DNA of 64,000 nucleotides, taken from positions 17,126,265 to 17,190,264 of the forward strand of contig NC_035170.2 of the NCBI RefSeq assembly GCF_001659605.2, given 5' to 3'. Source of the stretch: Manihot esculenta. Its lineage: Eukaryota; Streptophyta; Magnoliopsida; Malpighiales; Euphorbiaceae. The notes under the pieces are model-generated. The model saw only the letters and a program-made list of their open reading frames with translations, made no database searches and had not been told where the DNA came from. Within the stretch, counting starts at the first letter, position 1. Every line of letters starts with the position of its first letter. Below, piece after piece: positions 43,342 through 53,875 of this stretch. Made by a program: the position numbers and the translations under genes.

Positions 43342-45900
43342 TCCAGTTTGCAAATGGAGTTATCAGTTTGATTAGATCTATCTTTTTTGGCCTCTAAGAT
43401 AGTGATAACCTTCCTTCTATTTTTCTCTAACATACTGTATCCTATGCTAACTGCATCTCTTTCCTGCTTTGTACATACATGCATCTCAATGAGACATTAA
43501 CTTCTACATACTGTATGGGGCACCTTGCTATTTATTTTGGATATATAAGAGAGTGCCGTAATCTTGATGCTCATACTTTAGGATTTCTTCTCACACATTA
43601 TGAGCTAGGCCCGGATTGCATCTATTTGAACTCCTTGATAATATGTATGCCATGCAGATTTTTGGAGGTGATTCTTGACGCATTTTTGAGATTGCAAGAA
43701 AGTTGTGTTATAGAATTATATTTGCCCAAGTTCAGAAGACATGCTGACATGCTATTTGCTACCTTCTAGTTTCCATATTTGAGTTTGATGGCATATTTTG
43801 TTTGATGAACATACAAGGGGCAATAACCTCCCTACCTTTCTTGTAGGCCTCTTTTTCTTGCATGTTCTTTCTAAGTTCTTTATACAGTTTCTCATGTGTC
43901 TCTACTTGTCTTCTGCTGGCGACATTTTTCATATGCTCACATATGGCTTCTATTTCCCTTCTGAGAAAATTATCGGTTCTTATGGAATTTGCTTGTGCTC
44001 GGTAATGGAGATACAATATTTAATGCTAGTACATCTTGTTGGTTTGTCATGATGATACAGGCATGCTGATTTAGGTTGTTTATTATTATATTTGCTTGGG
44101 ATAAGCCTGTTCTACAGAGTATTCACTAAGAAGTGCGTGAGTTATCCTGTGTGAGGGGATTCTTTTGGTTATGGTTATGCCATGATGGAATTAGACATCA
44201 TTCCAATAATCTGAGCTTTGATATTGTTAACATTTGTTTCTGGAATTTGAATGTGAAGCCTTGCTTTGAATCCCATGGAACTATGTGCAGTTGGTAGCAG
44301 TGAGACATGCTATAACAGCCCTTCCGTTCTTATTCTTTAGGATCAATTTTATCACTTCTTTGAGTCTCTGTGATTAGCCTTGCTTATTCACGTCGATTGT
44401 TGAGTCTGCGAGTGAAGCAAATTTGTTGTCTGCATTATACAGAAAAGTAAAGCAAATAAATGCGTAGGAACAGTGATGGCCCAGGCCATTGTTCCCTTGT
44501 GAGAATTTGGACAATTAACTTTGGTATGACCTGGTTAAATGATTCCATTCTAGATTTACAACTTCAGTAACTCGTTATTTACATATAATTTCATTATCAG
44601 TAGCAATTTTACACCAATGCAAGGCATCTTAGTGTCCTGATTTTAACCATTTGACTTTGATAATTTTGTCTAAATAAGGTTGGTTTAACCCACAAGGGTC
44701 AAAACCAACTTTTAATTCATTAACTTCCATCGTTGTCCTCCCTTAGGCATCGTTGTTGGCTTGTGTGGCGTGAAGAGTCACGGGTTCCTCTGAATTGAAA
44801 ACTGGTGGGAGCTTGCAGGCTGCAGCTGTTGCGATTTGACATGCAGTGCTTTGCTTTCTCATCTTTGAACTCACCACCTACTTATATTAGCCCTGCGTAA
44901 TTCTTGGTGGGTTCCATTGGTTTTCCATTAAACTCCCTTTTATTAACTCAAGATGATGGACACATTTAATATGGCTTCATTTGGATTGAGGAATTGAAAT
45001 TCGAAAATTTCTTTGAGATTTTAAAACTCACTACCCTTGCACACTATTTATCAAATTAAGCTGAATTTATTTTTTTATTTACTTATTTAATATGAAATTG
45101 TATCTATTATACACTTTAGAATCTTAAATCGCCAACCTATATGAACATGTGTTAAAGAGATATCATAACTTTTGATACTTCGTACTAAATCTAATTTTTA
45201 GAAATAATCTATAAGGAATTGGGTTATATTTTACTAATAGTTTAAATAATTAGTATTTCATATTAAATCTATTTTTTAAAAATAATTTATAAAAAATTGG
45301 AGTTGTATTTTTTCTAACGGTTTATAAGAAAGAATCCATCATATAATAATCTGGCAACAGAATTAAAATTTTAATCTAACGTGATAAAAAAAAAATCAAT
45401 TCAATTTATCAACTATCTAAGGCAATCTCACCATCATTTAATGTCTGAAAATTTTCTTTTGGATGATGACCATGAAAGATACTACAATTGGCAATTTCTA
45501 ACATCTTAATTATTTTTGGAAATTTCTTTCAATGCCAATTGCTTAATATATTAGTGTTCACTTTTAAATGGTCCCAATTCTAATTCTTTATTAGTGTTTT
45601 GAGAAAAAAAAATTCTTTATTAGTTGAGAAATTTCTTTAACTCGAATTTTGTTTTGGCATTATATTTTAAATATATTTGGAAGACTAATTGAAATTAATT
45701 TCTCATTATAGTCCCATATATCTTTTTTATTTAATCTTTATAATTTCATAAAATAAATTATTCGATCTTCAAAAAAATATTAATCAATCTCTTTTTTATT
45801 GAATTATTTTTTTGAACTCAAAAAATAATATTAAACAAAAAAAATAAATAAGGGTATTATCCCTTATTTATTTAATGAATCCAATATAAGGTCCGTTCAA
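43342..45900. other. RPB3 3' UTR and intergenic DNA
   Basis: The first few hundred bases are the probable RPB3 3' UTR. No domain-bearing frame was found on either strand; open frames at 43479-43769 and 43759-44052 overlap each other on opposite strands and match nothing recognised. From about 45000 the DNA is AT-rich. Confidence 0.65.
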
Positions 45901-45919
45901 TACTTTAATTAAAAAGAGT

Positions 45920-47340
45920 TCTACACTCACTGATAAACTGATCAAATTTAGACCAATAGACTCTTGTAGAATAAAAAGCATCAATCATTACTTTAGCATC
46001 CATCTCAATATGGATCTTTTGCATCTTAATTTATTTCAGTCAAAAAAGAATCTTTTCTAAAGTAATAGCCTCCGCCACACAAAGAGCTAGTAATCTCTTT
46101 AAAACACCCAAAAAAATCCAGCTTAAAAATTTCCCCAGATCATCTCCAGACAACTTTTGCATATGATACACATTGTCCCTAAGCATGAAGGCCTGCATTA
46201 TATTTCATTTTACTCTTCCAGCTACAGGACAAGCCCAACCTTGAATATTAGGATGATCAACAACTGCTGAAACTTGAGGGTGAATCTCTTCCCATTCCTT
46301 GAAGAGCTTAAAACCAAAATCCACAGTATTTTGTTCGTCCGAGACCTGCCCATTCCAAATCCTATTATTCCTGCTATTCTAAATGCTCCAGCAGTTAACA
46401 CAACTTCTCCACAAGCTCTCTCTCATAAGAACATAAGAGCAATTAAGATAATTAAAGAACTATAAAGAATTTGGAGAAAGAGTTGTGAACTCCAACAAAC
46501 CTCCAGCACTCTTGGGCAAAAGGGCACCCAAGGAAAATATGGATATCAGTCTCTATATCTTTGCAGGCAGCACAAGACCCTTGCATATTTACATCTTTTG
46601 CTCTCAGATTATCACAAGAAGGAAGAATACCTCTAACAATTCGTCAATTAAAATTCTTCAACTTAAATGGGATATGAAGATTCCACGTTTTCTTTTAATT
46701 ACCCAAAAAAACATTGACTAAAAGATCATAATTTTTTATAATTACCAAAAAATAATTTTATTTAAAAAAAATATATATATATCTTAATAAAATGTCGAAA
46801 TTTTCTAAATAAACCGAGACGATTGCTACGAATCTACATGACATCCTCAGGAATAAAGAGCTCGTTAAACAAGTCCATATTCTAACTTCACCCATCATCG
46901 TTAATAACACTTGCCACTATTATAGAAGGAGTGTCCACATAAAAATTAGCATCTCTAATTAACTACTGGTCTCCCTAAACTCTAATATCAAACCGACTTT
47001 GATCCTTGTCTGCTACTCTTAATGAATCTCTTCCACTTACAAAAATATTTGGAGTAGAGAGAATTCTCCAAGCCTGCCTTTTCAACATAGCCAAGTTACA
47101 ATAGGAAAGATTACAAAAGTCCATACGTCTTATTCTTTCTCCTCACATACTATTTCATGAAGCTCTTGAATACCTTTATAACTACAACTATTTGAATCCC
47201 ACCAGAAGGATTCATCATTTTCTAAATTACATCACACAAAAACATTACAAGAAATCACATACTCGTGCAATAAGAAGAAATAGCCTGATTGTAATAAAAT
47301 TTTCTTGTCACGGGAGAAAGAAATTTCCTTTTAATTCCTT
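45920..47340 (-). pseudogene. LINE ORF2 remnant: RT tail, zinc finger and RNase H
   Basis: On the minus strand, from right to left: a NLSYCNLAMLKRQAWRILS block (about 47110-47050), typical of the region after LINE RT; CAACKDIETDIHIFLGCPFA (about 46590-46530), the C-C-H-C zf-RVT finger; then an RNase H-like segment with NIQGWACPVAGRVKCN-like and ALCVAEAITLEKILF-like blocks and IHIEMDAKVMIDAF (about 46260-45970). Frames change repeatedly. The order matches plant L1-type elements with a C-terminal RNase H. Confidence 0.65.
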
Positions 47341-48892
47341 ATTTTTTTAAATTATTAATTATTTTATATGACATATATTTCAGCCATTAATAATTTATAA
47401 AATACCTATAATATGCATAATATATCTAATTGGTTCCTATAATTTTAAAATACTAACTTTTTTTCTTAAAACTTTAAATTCACAACTATCTAGTTTTTAC
47501 GTTTTATTTATACAATTTATGGGAGGGATTAAAAAAACATGATATTGTCTGTTCGAAATCAAGAATTATGTAAGAATTTAATTTAATTTTTTTTAAATTC
47601 TATTATTTTAAAAGAAGTTATAATTTAGCATCAGTTTGCAACAAATTCTTTGAATTATTTTTTTGAAAATTGAATTATGTTAAACAAATAGTTAATATTT
47701 TAAAAAAATAGAAAATAATTAACATGTTTCTAAAAATAGAGTGCTTAAATACTTAATTTTACTAAATCATATAGATTTAAAGTATTTTTTATCATATATA
47801 GAATAATAAATCAAACTTGGTGCATATATAAAATTAAATAAAAAAATATCATATATACTACGAGCATAATAAATTTTTATTTATAAAGACATATATATAT
47901 ATACCCACAAACTTAATCCGATAATAAGTACATTTGATTTAACTTAATAATAAATATATCTGAATAAATTCGAGAGATCTCAGATTTTACTATTTCAATT
48001 CTCGACTTTCATTCAAAAAAAATTGAATGTATATATATTTTTTAAATATTTATATATTTTATTGCGGATAAGTAGTTTACAGATAGAAAAGGTGAGGAGT
48101 ATATAATCCATTGGTCTTCTCAAAAAGTTGAAGGTGTGATAGGGTTGGGGTCACCCGGCTCAGAGTAGCCTGCCAAAAGATAGCCCAAATCTTGGTCTGG
48201 GAGACCGAACATGCTTGTAAAGATAGAAATCAAGTTTCATAGATTTGGGACACTGCTGACCCATCAGATACTCTCTAATTGTCCTTTTCTTCTGACCATG
48301 TCAACTTAATATTGGGATCGGCCGGTTGGAAATCGAGCCACAACTCCAATTACATGAGTCAAATTTGGATCCAAGATCATTGAACCCGTTCATGGTTTTA
48401 AAGCGGTTCAAAATCTAACACCCCTACAAATCAGGATCGGGTTTGATCGAACTAAATGAAATTAGAACCGATCATCCGACTAACACCTATATATAATTTG
48501 ATGTGATATAATTTATTTAACCGTTTGAAACCTTAAAATTTAAATTACTTGATAAGTAATAAAAATTTTATTTTATTTAAATAAAATATGTATTAAAAAT
48601 GCAATTAATTTATAAAAATAAATGAGATATTTTTAGTTAGTTAGCTCAAAAATTAACTTGAAAAAAACTATTTAAACAAGATAAACGATTTTAAATTATA
48701 CTAATTAAAAAAATTAGATAAAAGCTAATTTAATAATTTTAATAATGTATCATAATTAAGAAAAATTAATAAATTTAATTATAATTAAAAAATTATATTA
48801 AAATATATATATATATATATATTAATCCGTGCTATGTGTGTACATTTCTCTTCTCGTAAAATAATTAAAAATGAATTTCTCTTGTCTAATTT
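47341..48892. other. AT-rich intergenic DNA
   Basis: No gene was recognised. It contains TA-type microsatellites (47882-47899 and 48802-48822) and one less AT-rich stretch at 48090-48480 with no identifiable coding content. Confidence 0.6.
48802..48822. repeat. TA microsatellite
   Basis: About ten AT units, 70 bp to the left of the large hairpin. Confidence 0.8.
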
Positions 48893-49458
48893 TTTTATGT
48901 AACAGCCCGGCCTTCCTCTGGGTCCGGCACTGTTACCGCTCACGGCTCAGGGCTATCCCTCGCCTGGCCTCTTGCCACCTCGGGCTTTCCACTGGCGTCG
49001 TGAGCAGCTCTTAACATCCCTTCACCCTCACGGGTTCCAGGCAGGATTTGTCCCTCGGGGGAGCCATTACGGCCCGCCCTAGCCCGAGTGGATTTGGCCC
49101 AATTCCTTCCTCTGGGAATTAGGTCGCCTCCCCCACTGCTCGAACCCTTGACCTCCCACTTTAAGGGAATAACCAGACTATTCCCTTAAAGTGGGAGGTC
49201 AATGGTTCGAGCAGTGGGGGAGGCGACCTAATTCCCAGAGGAAGGAATTGGGCCAAATCCACTCGGGCTAGGGCGGGCCGTAATGGCTCCCCCGAGGGAC
49301 AAATCCTGCCTGGAACCCGTGAGGGTGAAGGGATGTTAAGAGCTGCTCACGACGCCAGTGGAAAGCCCGAGGTGGCAAGAGGCCAGGCGAGGGATAGCCC
49401 TGGGCCGTGAGCGGTAACAGTGCCGGACCCAGAGGAAGGCCGGGCTGTTACATAAAAA
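48893..49458. repeat. Near-perfect 0.56-kb hairpin (foldback)
   Basis: The sequence reads as its own reverse complement around a centre at 49175. The left arm starts TTTATGTAACAGCCCGG and the right arm ends CCGGGCTGTTACATAAA. The arms are about 275 bp, with only a few mismatches seen (for example GGCTCAGGG against GGCCCAGGG, and CCCTTGACC against CCATTGACC). The loop is about 7 nt between GGGAATA and TATTCCC. GC content is far above the neighbours. TGTAACA..TGTTACA ends resemble an LTR terminus mirrored on itself. No direct target duplication is apparent; the bases just outside are also complementary. It could be a foldback element or head-to-head LTR fragments. Confidence 0.9.
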
Positions 49459-50234
49459 GGTAGATAAATTTTTTATTTTTTTTATTTTTTTGTCAAAGAC
49501 GTCAAACATTACAAGATTTAAAAAATAGACCACAAGATATAAGTCTAAACCCTAACTAGTATATTCTAAAATAAAAGGTTTATAGGCCTAAAAAAAAACC
49601 ATGATAACACAAAACCGAAAACCCGAAAAAGATCTATGATGCGGTCCATATCCATCAGAACAACAGCGGCACCATAGCCACATTCTAAAATATCCGGCCA
49701 CTGCGAAAAGAAAGTTTCCACTATAAAGGACCTAGAAACCAGCCTTATAAACACCTACGGATGACCCGGGACTGAAGAGAAGGTGAAAGAAACATGATCT
49801 TTGACCGCAAAACCGCTGCATAGAAAAGCATATCAACCCGATTTAAAAAGATTCGTTCCAAATAAGAGATGCCAGCGAGAGAGCGTGAGGATGCGCTCTC
49901 CAGCGAGTATTATGTGCCTACCGAGACCTAACTCCACAAGTACCACCGACTTCGTTTTGCTGGGAAATCAACCACACAAGAATTCAGGGGATCTCGACCT
50001 GCAAACCAATAAAGAATAACGCAACAAAAAATAAAACACAACCAAAGACAACTAAAAGAAGCTCTCTCTCTCTGAGCATTATTGCCAAAAATATGCAAAA
50101 AATAAAAATAAAAAATTTATTTACATCTCAATCTAATAGTGGAAAGAAGGAACCCTGTAAGTCAAGGGTCGGGCATGGAAAGGCCAAAATATATATATAT
50201 TTTACTTCTCAAAATTAGATAAATAAATTCTATA
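49459..50234. other. Intergenic, no gene recognised
   Basis: Moderately AT-rich DNA with a TC microsatellite near 50060-50075. Its style resembles decayed LINE 3' sequence, but no domain could be read. Confidence 0.4.
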
Positions 50235-50239
50235 AACAC

Positions 50240-50939
50240 TGATGATCGCTGGATTTCTTCACCCCGGTATAAAGGCCAGGCCCATGAAAACAGTCCATGA
50301 TCCGAAGGCTTCAATATTCCCCTCGAGAGCCAGGTCCAGCCCGCTCAGTCACAGGGCCGGAATCCGCTTAGACTCCTCAATCAAACCGGCCCAAACCTCT
50401 CGGCCCAGTAATCAGGCCCTCCCCAGGCTCAACTTCAGCCCTACCATTCAACCCAGCCCGGAAAGGGGAAAATGACCAAGATGCCCCGCTGGTAGGTCCT
50501 TCCGCATGCGTATCAGAGGAGAATCATACGTATCAGAAGAGAATTAATGGCCGTTACGCATGGAGCAGGCACCTGACACATCCGTACATACGGAGCTAGG
50601 CGACAGAAGACAGCTAGCATTGTGGCAGAGAGTCAGATATATATATCACGGTAGAGGCCACGCAGAGGGGTCTCTCTTCTTCTTCCTTTTCCTTCCTGGA
50701 CACCATTTTTATTCTTTCTGTAACCCTTGCCTAAATATACTACTCTGAGCCATAAAATCTGACTTGAGCGTCGGAGGGCCTCTGCCGGGGCACACCCGGT
50801 AGGCTCCTGACCATTCTTTCTTATTTTACAAGTCCCTTCACCAGGAAGAACATGGAGAGATCCACCAGGGAGCCCAGCAAGAAGGGACCCAGAAGAAAAC
50901 CAGATCTATCATGGACCAGGAAGAGGAAAATATTTATCA
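50240..50939 (+). repeat. 5' LTR of young element (700 bp)
   Basis: It differs from the 3' LTR at two places seen by eye: CCCCTCGAGAGCC versus CCCCTCAAGAGCC, and TTTTACAAGTCCC versus TTTTACAGGTCCC. It has the same length as its partner. Confidence 0.95.
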
Positions 50940-50941
50940 AA

Positions 50942-50959
50942 TGGCGCCGTCTATGGGAA
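50942..50959 (+). other. Primer-binding site of young element
   Basis: TGGCGCCGTCTATGGGAA lies 2 bases after the LTR. It is of the TGGCGCCGTTG/TGGCGCCGTCTGTGGG type found in some plant gypsy lineages and differs from the tRNA-Met sites elsewhere in this window. Confidence 0.75.
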
Positions 50960-52250
50960 ACGAAAGAGATTTTACTATCTCAAAAGTTTTCAGATCCACC
51001 CATTGAGATCCACATAAGGTACGAAAGTTTGAGCAAATAACCCAGCTGAAAAGAAAGGTTCATTGTGCTAAAGAATATTTCGATGGTCTCCAGATAATTT
51101 ATTTTAATATTTATTAGATTTTATTACGGCTGATTTTTTTTCTTTGAAGTCTGGTGAATATTTTCTGTAAAAGGAAAAAAAGGGTGAGGAATATATGTAT
51201 TTGTTGGAATTCTGAGGTCTGCTGTAAAAAAAAAAAAAGGGGAAGAAAAGAAAAGAGAAAGAGAAGAAGAAGGCGAGAGAAAAAGAAGAGGAGTCCGTAA
51301 AAAAAAAAAAAAAAAAAAAATTATTATCAGCAAACAATCTGGTCGTACTGATTGAAATCATGTCCAAAATTTGCAAAATCTCAAGAGAAGCTAAAAAGAT
51401 TAACAAGCCGTGGTTGCTGAGTGAGAGTAGTCATCCTGGAAGAAGACTAAAACTGAAAAAGGTATGGAGAAAGAGAAGAAGGAGGTGAGAGAAAGAGAGG
51501 AGGAGTGGAGCTGCCAAAAACGCGCCGACCTGAGACGGAAGATGCTAGTCTGGTCGAGCTCCAAGAAGTGAGGTCGGCATGACCAGGTAGCAATCCGACC
51601 TCGTAGGCCGGCGCGGCATGACAAGGTAGCAATCCGACCTTGAAGGTCGGCGCGACCATGTAATAATGCGACCCTGTGGGTCGGCATGGAAATGAACGAC
51701 TGCATACACGAAGGAGTTTCTTATTTATCTAGAAGGCAGGAAGAGGCAGCACTAAGACACTTGAACTTGCGATGCGAGGATAATGGGTTAGATAATTTGA
51801 ATGAAGCCAGAGACGTGCCAGTGGCTAGTGTGACTGACGTTCCTTTTCTAGGAAAGAATGAAGAACAGATTGCATGAGGGGCGCAATTGGTTATTGAGGA
51901 AATGAAAGATTATTCGGAGGAGTTACGGACTTCGCCGGTCGGCCTGATAGTGTTGGTGGGATGTCCGGAGCACCACTCCCTCATCACCACCCATCTCCTC
52001 TCTGATGAAAGAGGTCGTCAACCCTGCTAGAGTGTTAGTAAAGGAAGGAGGAGTGCTCCCATTCGATAAAGGAGATCAGCTTCTCAGAGATTTGTTGCAA
52101 AGATTGTGGGAGGACGGAGAGCTCGGCAAGATTTGCTGTAGAGTTACAAGAGGTCGGCGAGCATGGCAAGACCTACTGCAGAGTTACAGGAGGTCGGAGC
52201 TCGGCTAGATCTGATGCACTGTCGTTGCGGCTCTATTTATTTCTAATCAT
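50960..52250 (+). other. Leader of young element, no recognised protein
   Basis: It contains purine-rich and A-rich runs (51227-51320), and short repeats of about 45 bp with GGTAGCAATCCGACCT and GTCGGC words (51570-51690). Open frames at 51686-51877 and 52005-52208 match no family known to me. They could be gag debris or another captured fragment. Confidence 0.4.
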
Positions 52251-52251
52251 G

Positions 52252-52660
52252 TTTCTAAATTTGCATCCCTGAGAAATCAGTGACTCCCGCGGCTGCAAGA
52301 GTTGGCGAAATCGCCAAGAGAGAATCGATTGCCGTGAACTGGGTAAGGATGGTCGACTTCTTGCGCAAGGCCCAATCGAAAGAAGTTATTTTGCTGCCAT
52401 GAGCTAGGGGCAGGGTCCCAAACGACGTCGTGGCCATGGAAGAAGGGAAATTGTAGAAGATTCCCGGCTTTCGAGAGAGAGAAGGATAGAAAACAACTCC
52501 GGATCTCTGTCGATGAACAGAGAACCCAGACTCATGTGAATTGACTGCGAAAATTGGGAGAAGAGCAATTTGGGTCCCACAAGGGCTAAGGTTTGTTTTG
52601 TGGTCTGAAAGATTTGACCACCAAATTCAATGGTGGTAATATCTGTCAAACAATCATGGG
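52252..52660 (-). pseudogene. Captured BTB/POZ-WD40 host gene fragment
   Basis: On the minus strand 52649-52430 reads TTIEFGGQIFQTTKQTLALV.. LGSLFIDRDPELFSILLSL, the start of a potassium-channel-tetramerisation-type BTB/POZ domain as in plant At3g09030/At5g41330-like proteins. Then, after a jump, 52437-52255 reads ATTSFGTLPLAHGSKITSFD.. STILTQFTAIDSLLAISPT.. DFSGMQI, which fits the start of the WD-like part of the same protein family. The second half of the BTB domain and the linker are missing, so the fragment is internally deleted. It has no intron and lies antisense inside the retrotransposon. The homology is recalled from family knowledge, not searched. It is not a functional gene. Confidence 0.65.
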
Positions 52661-53269
52661 ACCGCCCCAGCTAGTAAATCCCAACCGAGAACAATCCTCT
52701 ACAGCCATGAACACTTCCGAAGAATGGATCAGACATCAATCACGCTCTGACCCCACAATCATGGTTCCTCGAGGACACAGAGGTACGATCCCATAGAACG
52801 AAGAATTACTATTTTAGTTTTTAAAATTAATAATATTTAGATAAAAATAAAACAAGATAAATGTAAAATAATTAATATATTGCTCAGTAAATAAATAGAT
52901 CAATAAAACAATAACAGCATAACTTTAATTATTATTTTAAATGCCCATGATATATATGCTCCAGGACCCAAATGGCATGCTTCGCATGTAAATAGTAAGA
53001 TTAAATTTAATTAAAATATATCTCTATGAGTTTAGATATCCTAATAATTGCTCACATTGTATAGATTGAAAAATCTTGGAGAAATTTACATATGCAAATA
53101 TATTGTTCATTGCATCTCTAAAAATTGCATGAGTTAAATACTTGCATGAAACCAAGGGACATGTGAGACATATTATTTATTGACGGATATTATTGAATTA
53201 ACAATGAGCATCCTTGTTATATACGCTCTGTGCAAGCTCTTATTTTGCAGAAAAATCCTGAATCTTTCA

Positions 53270-53875
53270 GAAGTCTGGGATCCCCAAGATCTCCCGGATG
53301 AAGACCGGGATCCCCAAGATCTCCCGGATGAAGACCAGGATCCCCAAGATCTCCTGGCAAAAGAAGACCTCCTTGAGACATAGAGACCTCCTGGAGGTAG
53401 AAGACCAGGATCCCCAAGATCTCCTGGCGAAAGAAGACCTCCTTGAGACATAGAGACCTCCTGGAGGTAGAAGACCGGGATCCCCAAGATCTCCCGGACA
53501 CAAGACCAGGATCCCCAAGATCTCCTGGCAAAAGAAGACCTCCTTGAGACATAGAGACCTCCTGGAGGTAGAAGACCAGGATCCCCAAGATCTCCTGGCG
53601 AAAGAAGACCTCCTTGAGACATAGAGACCTCCTGGAGGTAGAAGACCGGGATCCCCAAGATCTCCCGGACACAAGACCAGGATCCCCAAGATCTCCTGGC
53701 GAAAGAAGACCTCCTTGAGACATAGAGACCTCCTGGAGGTAGAAGACCGGGATCCCCAAGATCTCCCGGACACAAGACCAGGATCCCCAAGATCTCCTGG
53801 CGAAAGAAGACCTCCTTGAGACATAGAGACCTCCTGGAGGTAGAAGACCAGGATCCCCAAGATCTCCTGGCAAAA
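53270..53875. repeat. Tandem array I: 70/101-bp units
   Basis: The block GAGACATAGAGACCTCCTGG recurs near 53375, 53445, 53545, 53615, 53717 and 53818. Spacing is about 70 or 101 bp; the longer unit carries an extra GATCCCCAAGATCTCCCGGA segment. GATCCCCAAGATCTCC and GAAGACCTC words are shared with the following arrays. Confidence 0.9.

Noticed and set aside
43479..44052. Open frames after RPB3 on both strands
   Set aside because: They overlap on opposite strands with no recognisable motif, and lie in the 3' UTR or intergenic DNA.
48893..49458. A microRNA gene at the large hairpin
   Set aside because: Arms of about 275 bp with near-perfect pairing are far longer and more perfect than plant miRNA precursors. 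An inverted repeat giving siRNAs is more plausible.
48893..49458. Calling the hairpin a complete LTR element with target duplication
   Set aside because: Flanking bases are inverted complements (TTTTA / TAAAA) rather than a direct repeat, and there is no primer site or purine tract.
51104..51406. Phenylalanine/serine-rich minus-strand frames
   Set aside because: They are translations of A-rich and GA-rich low-complexity DNA.
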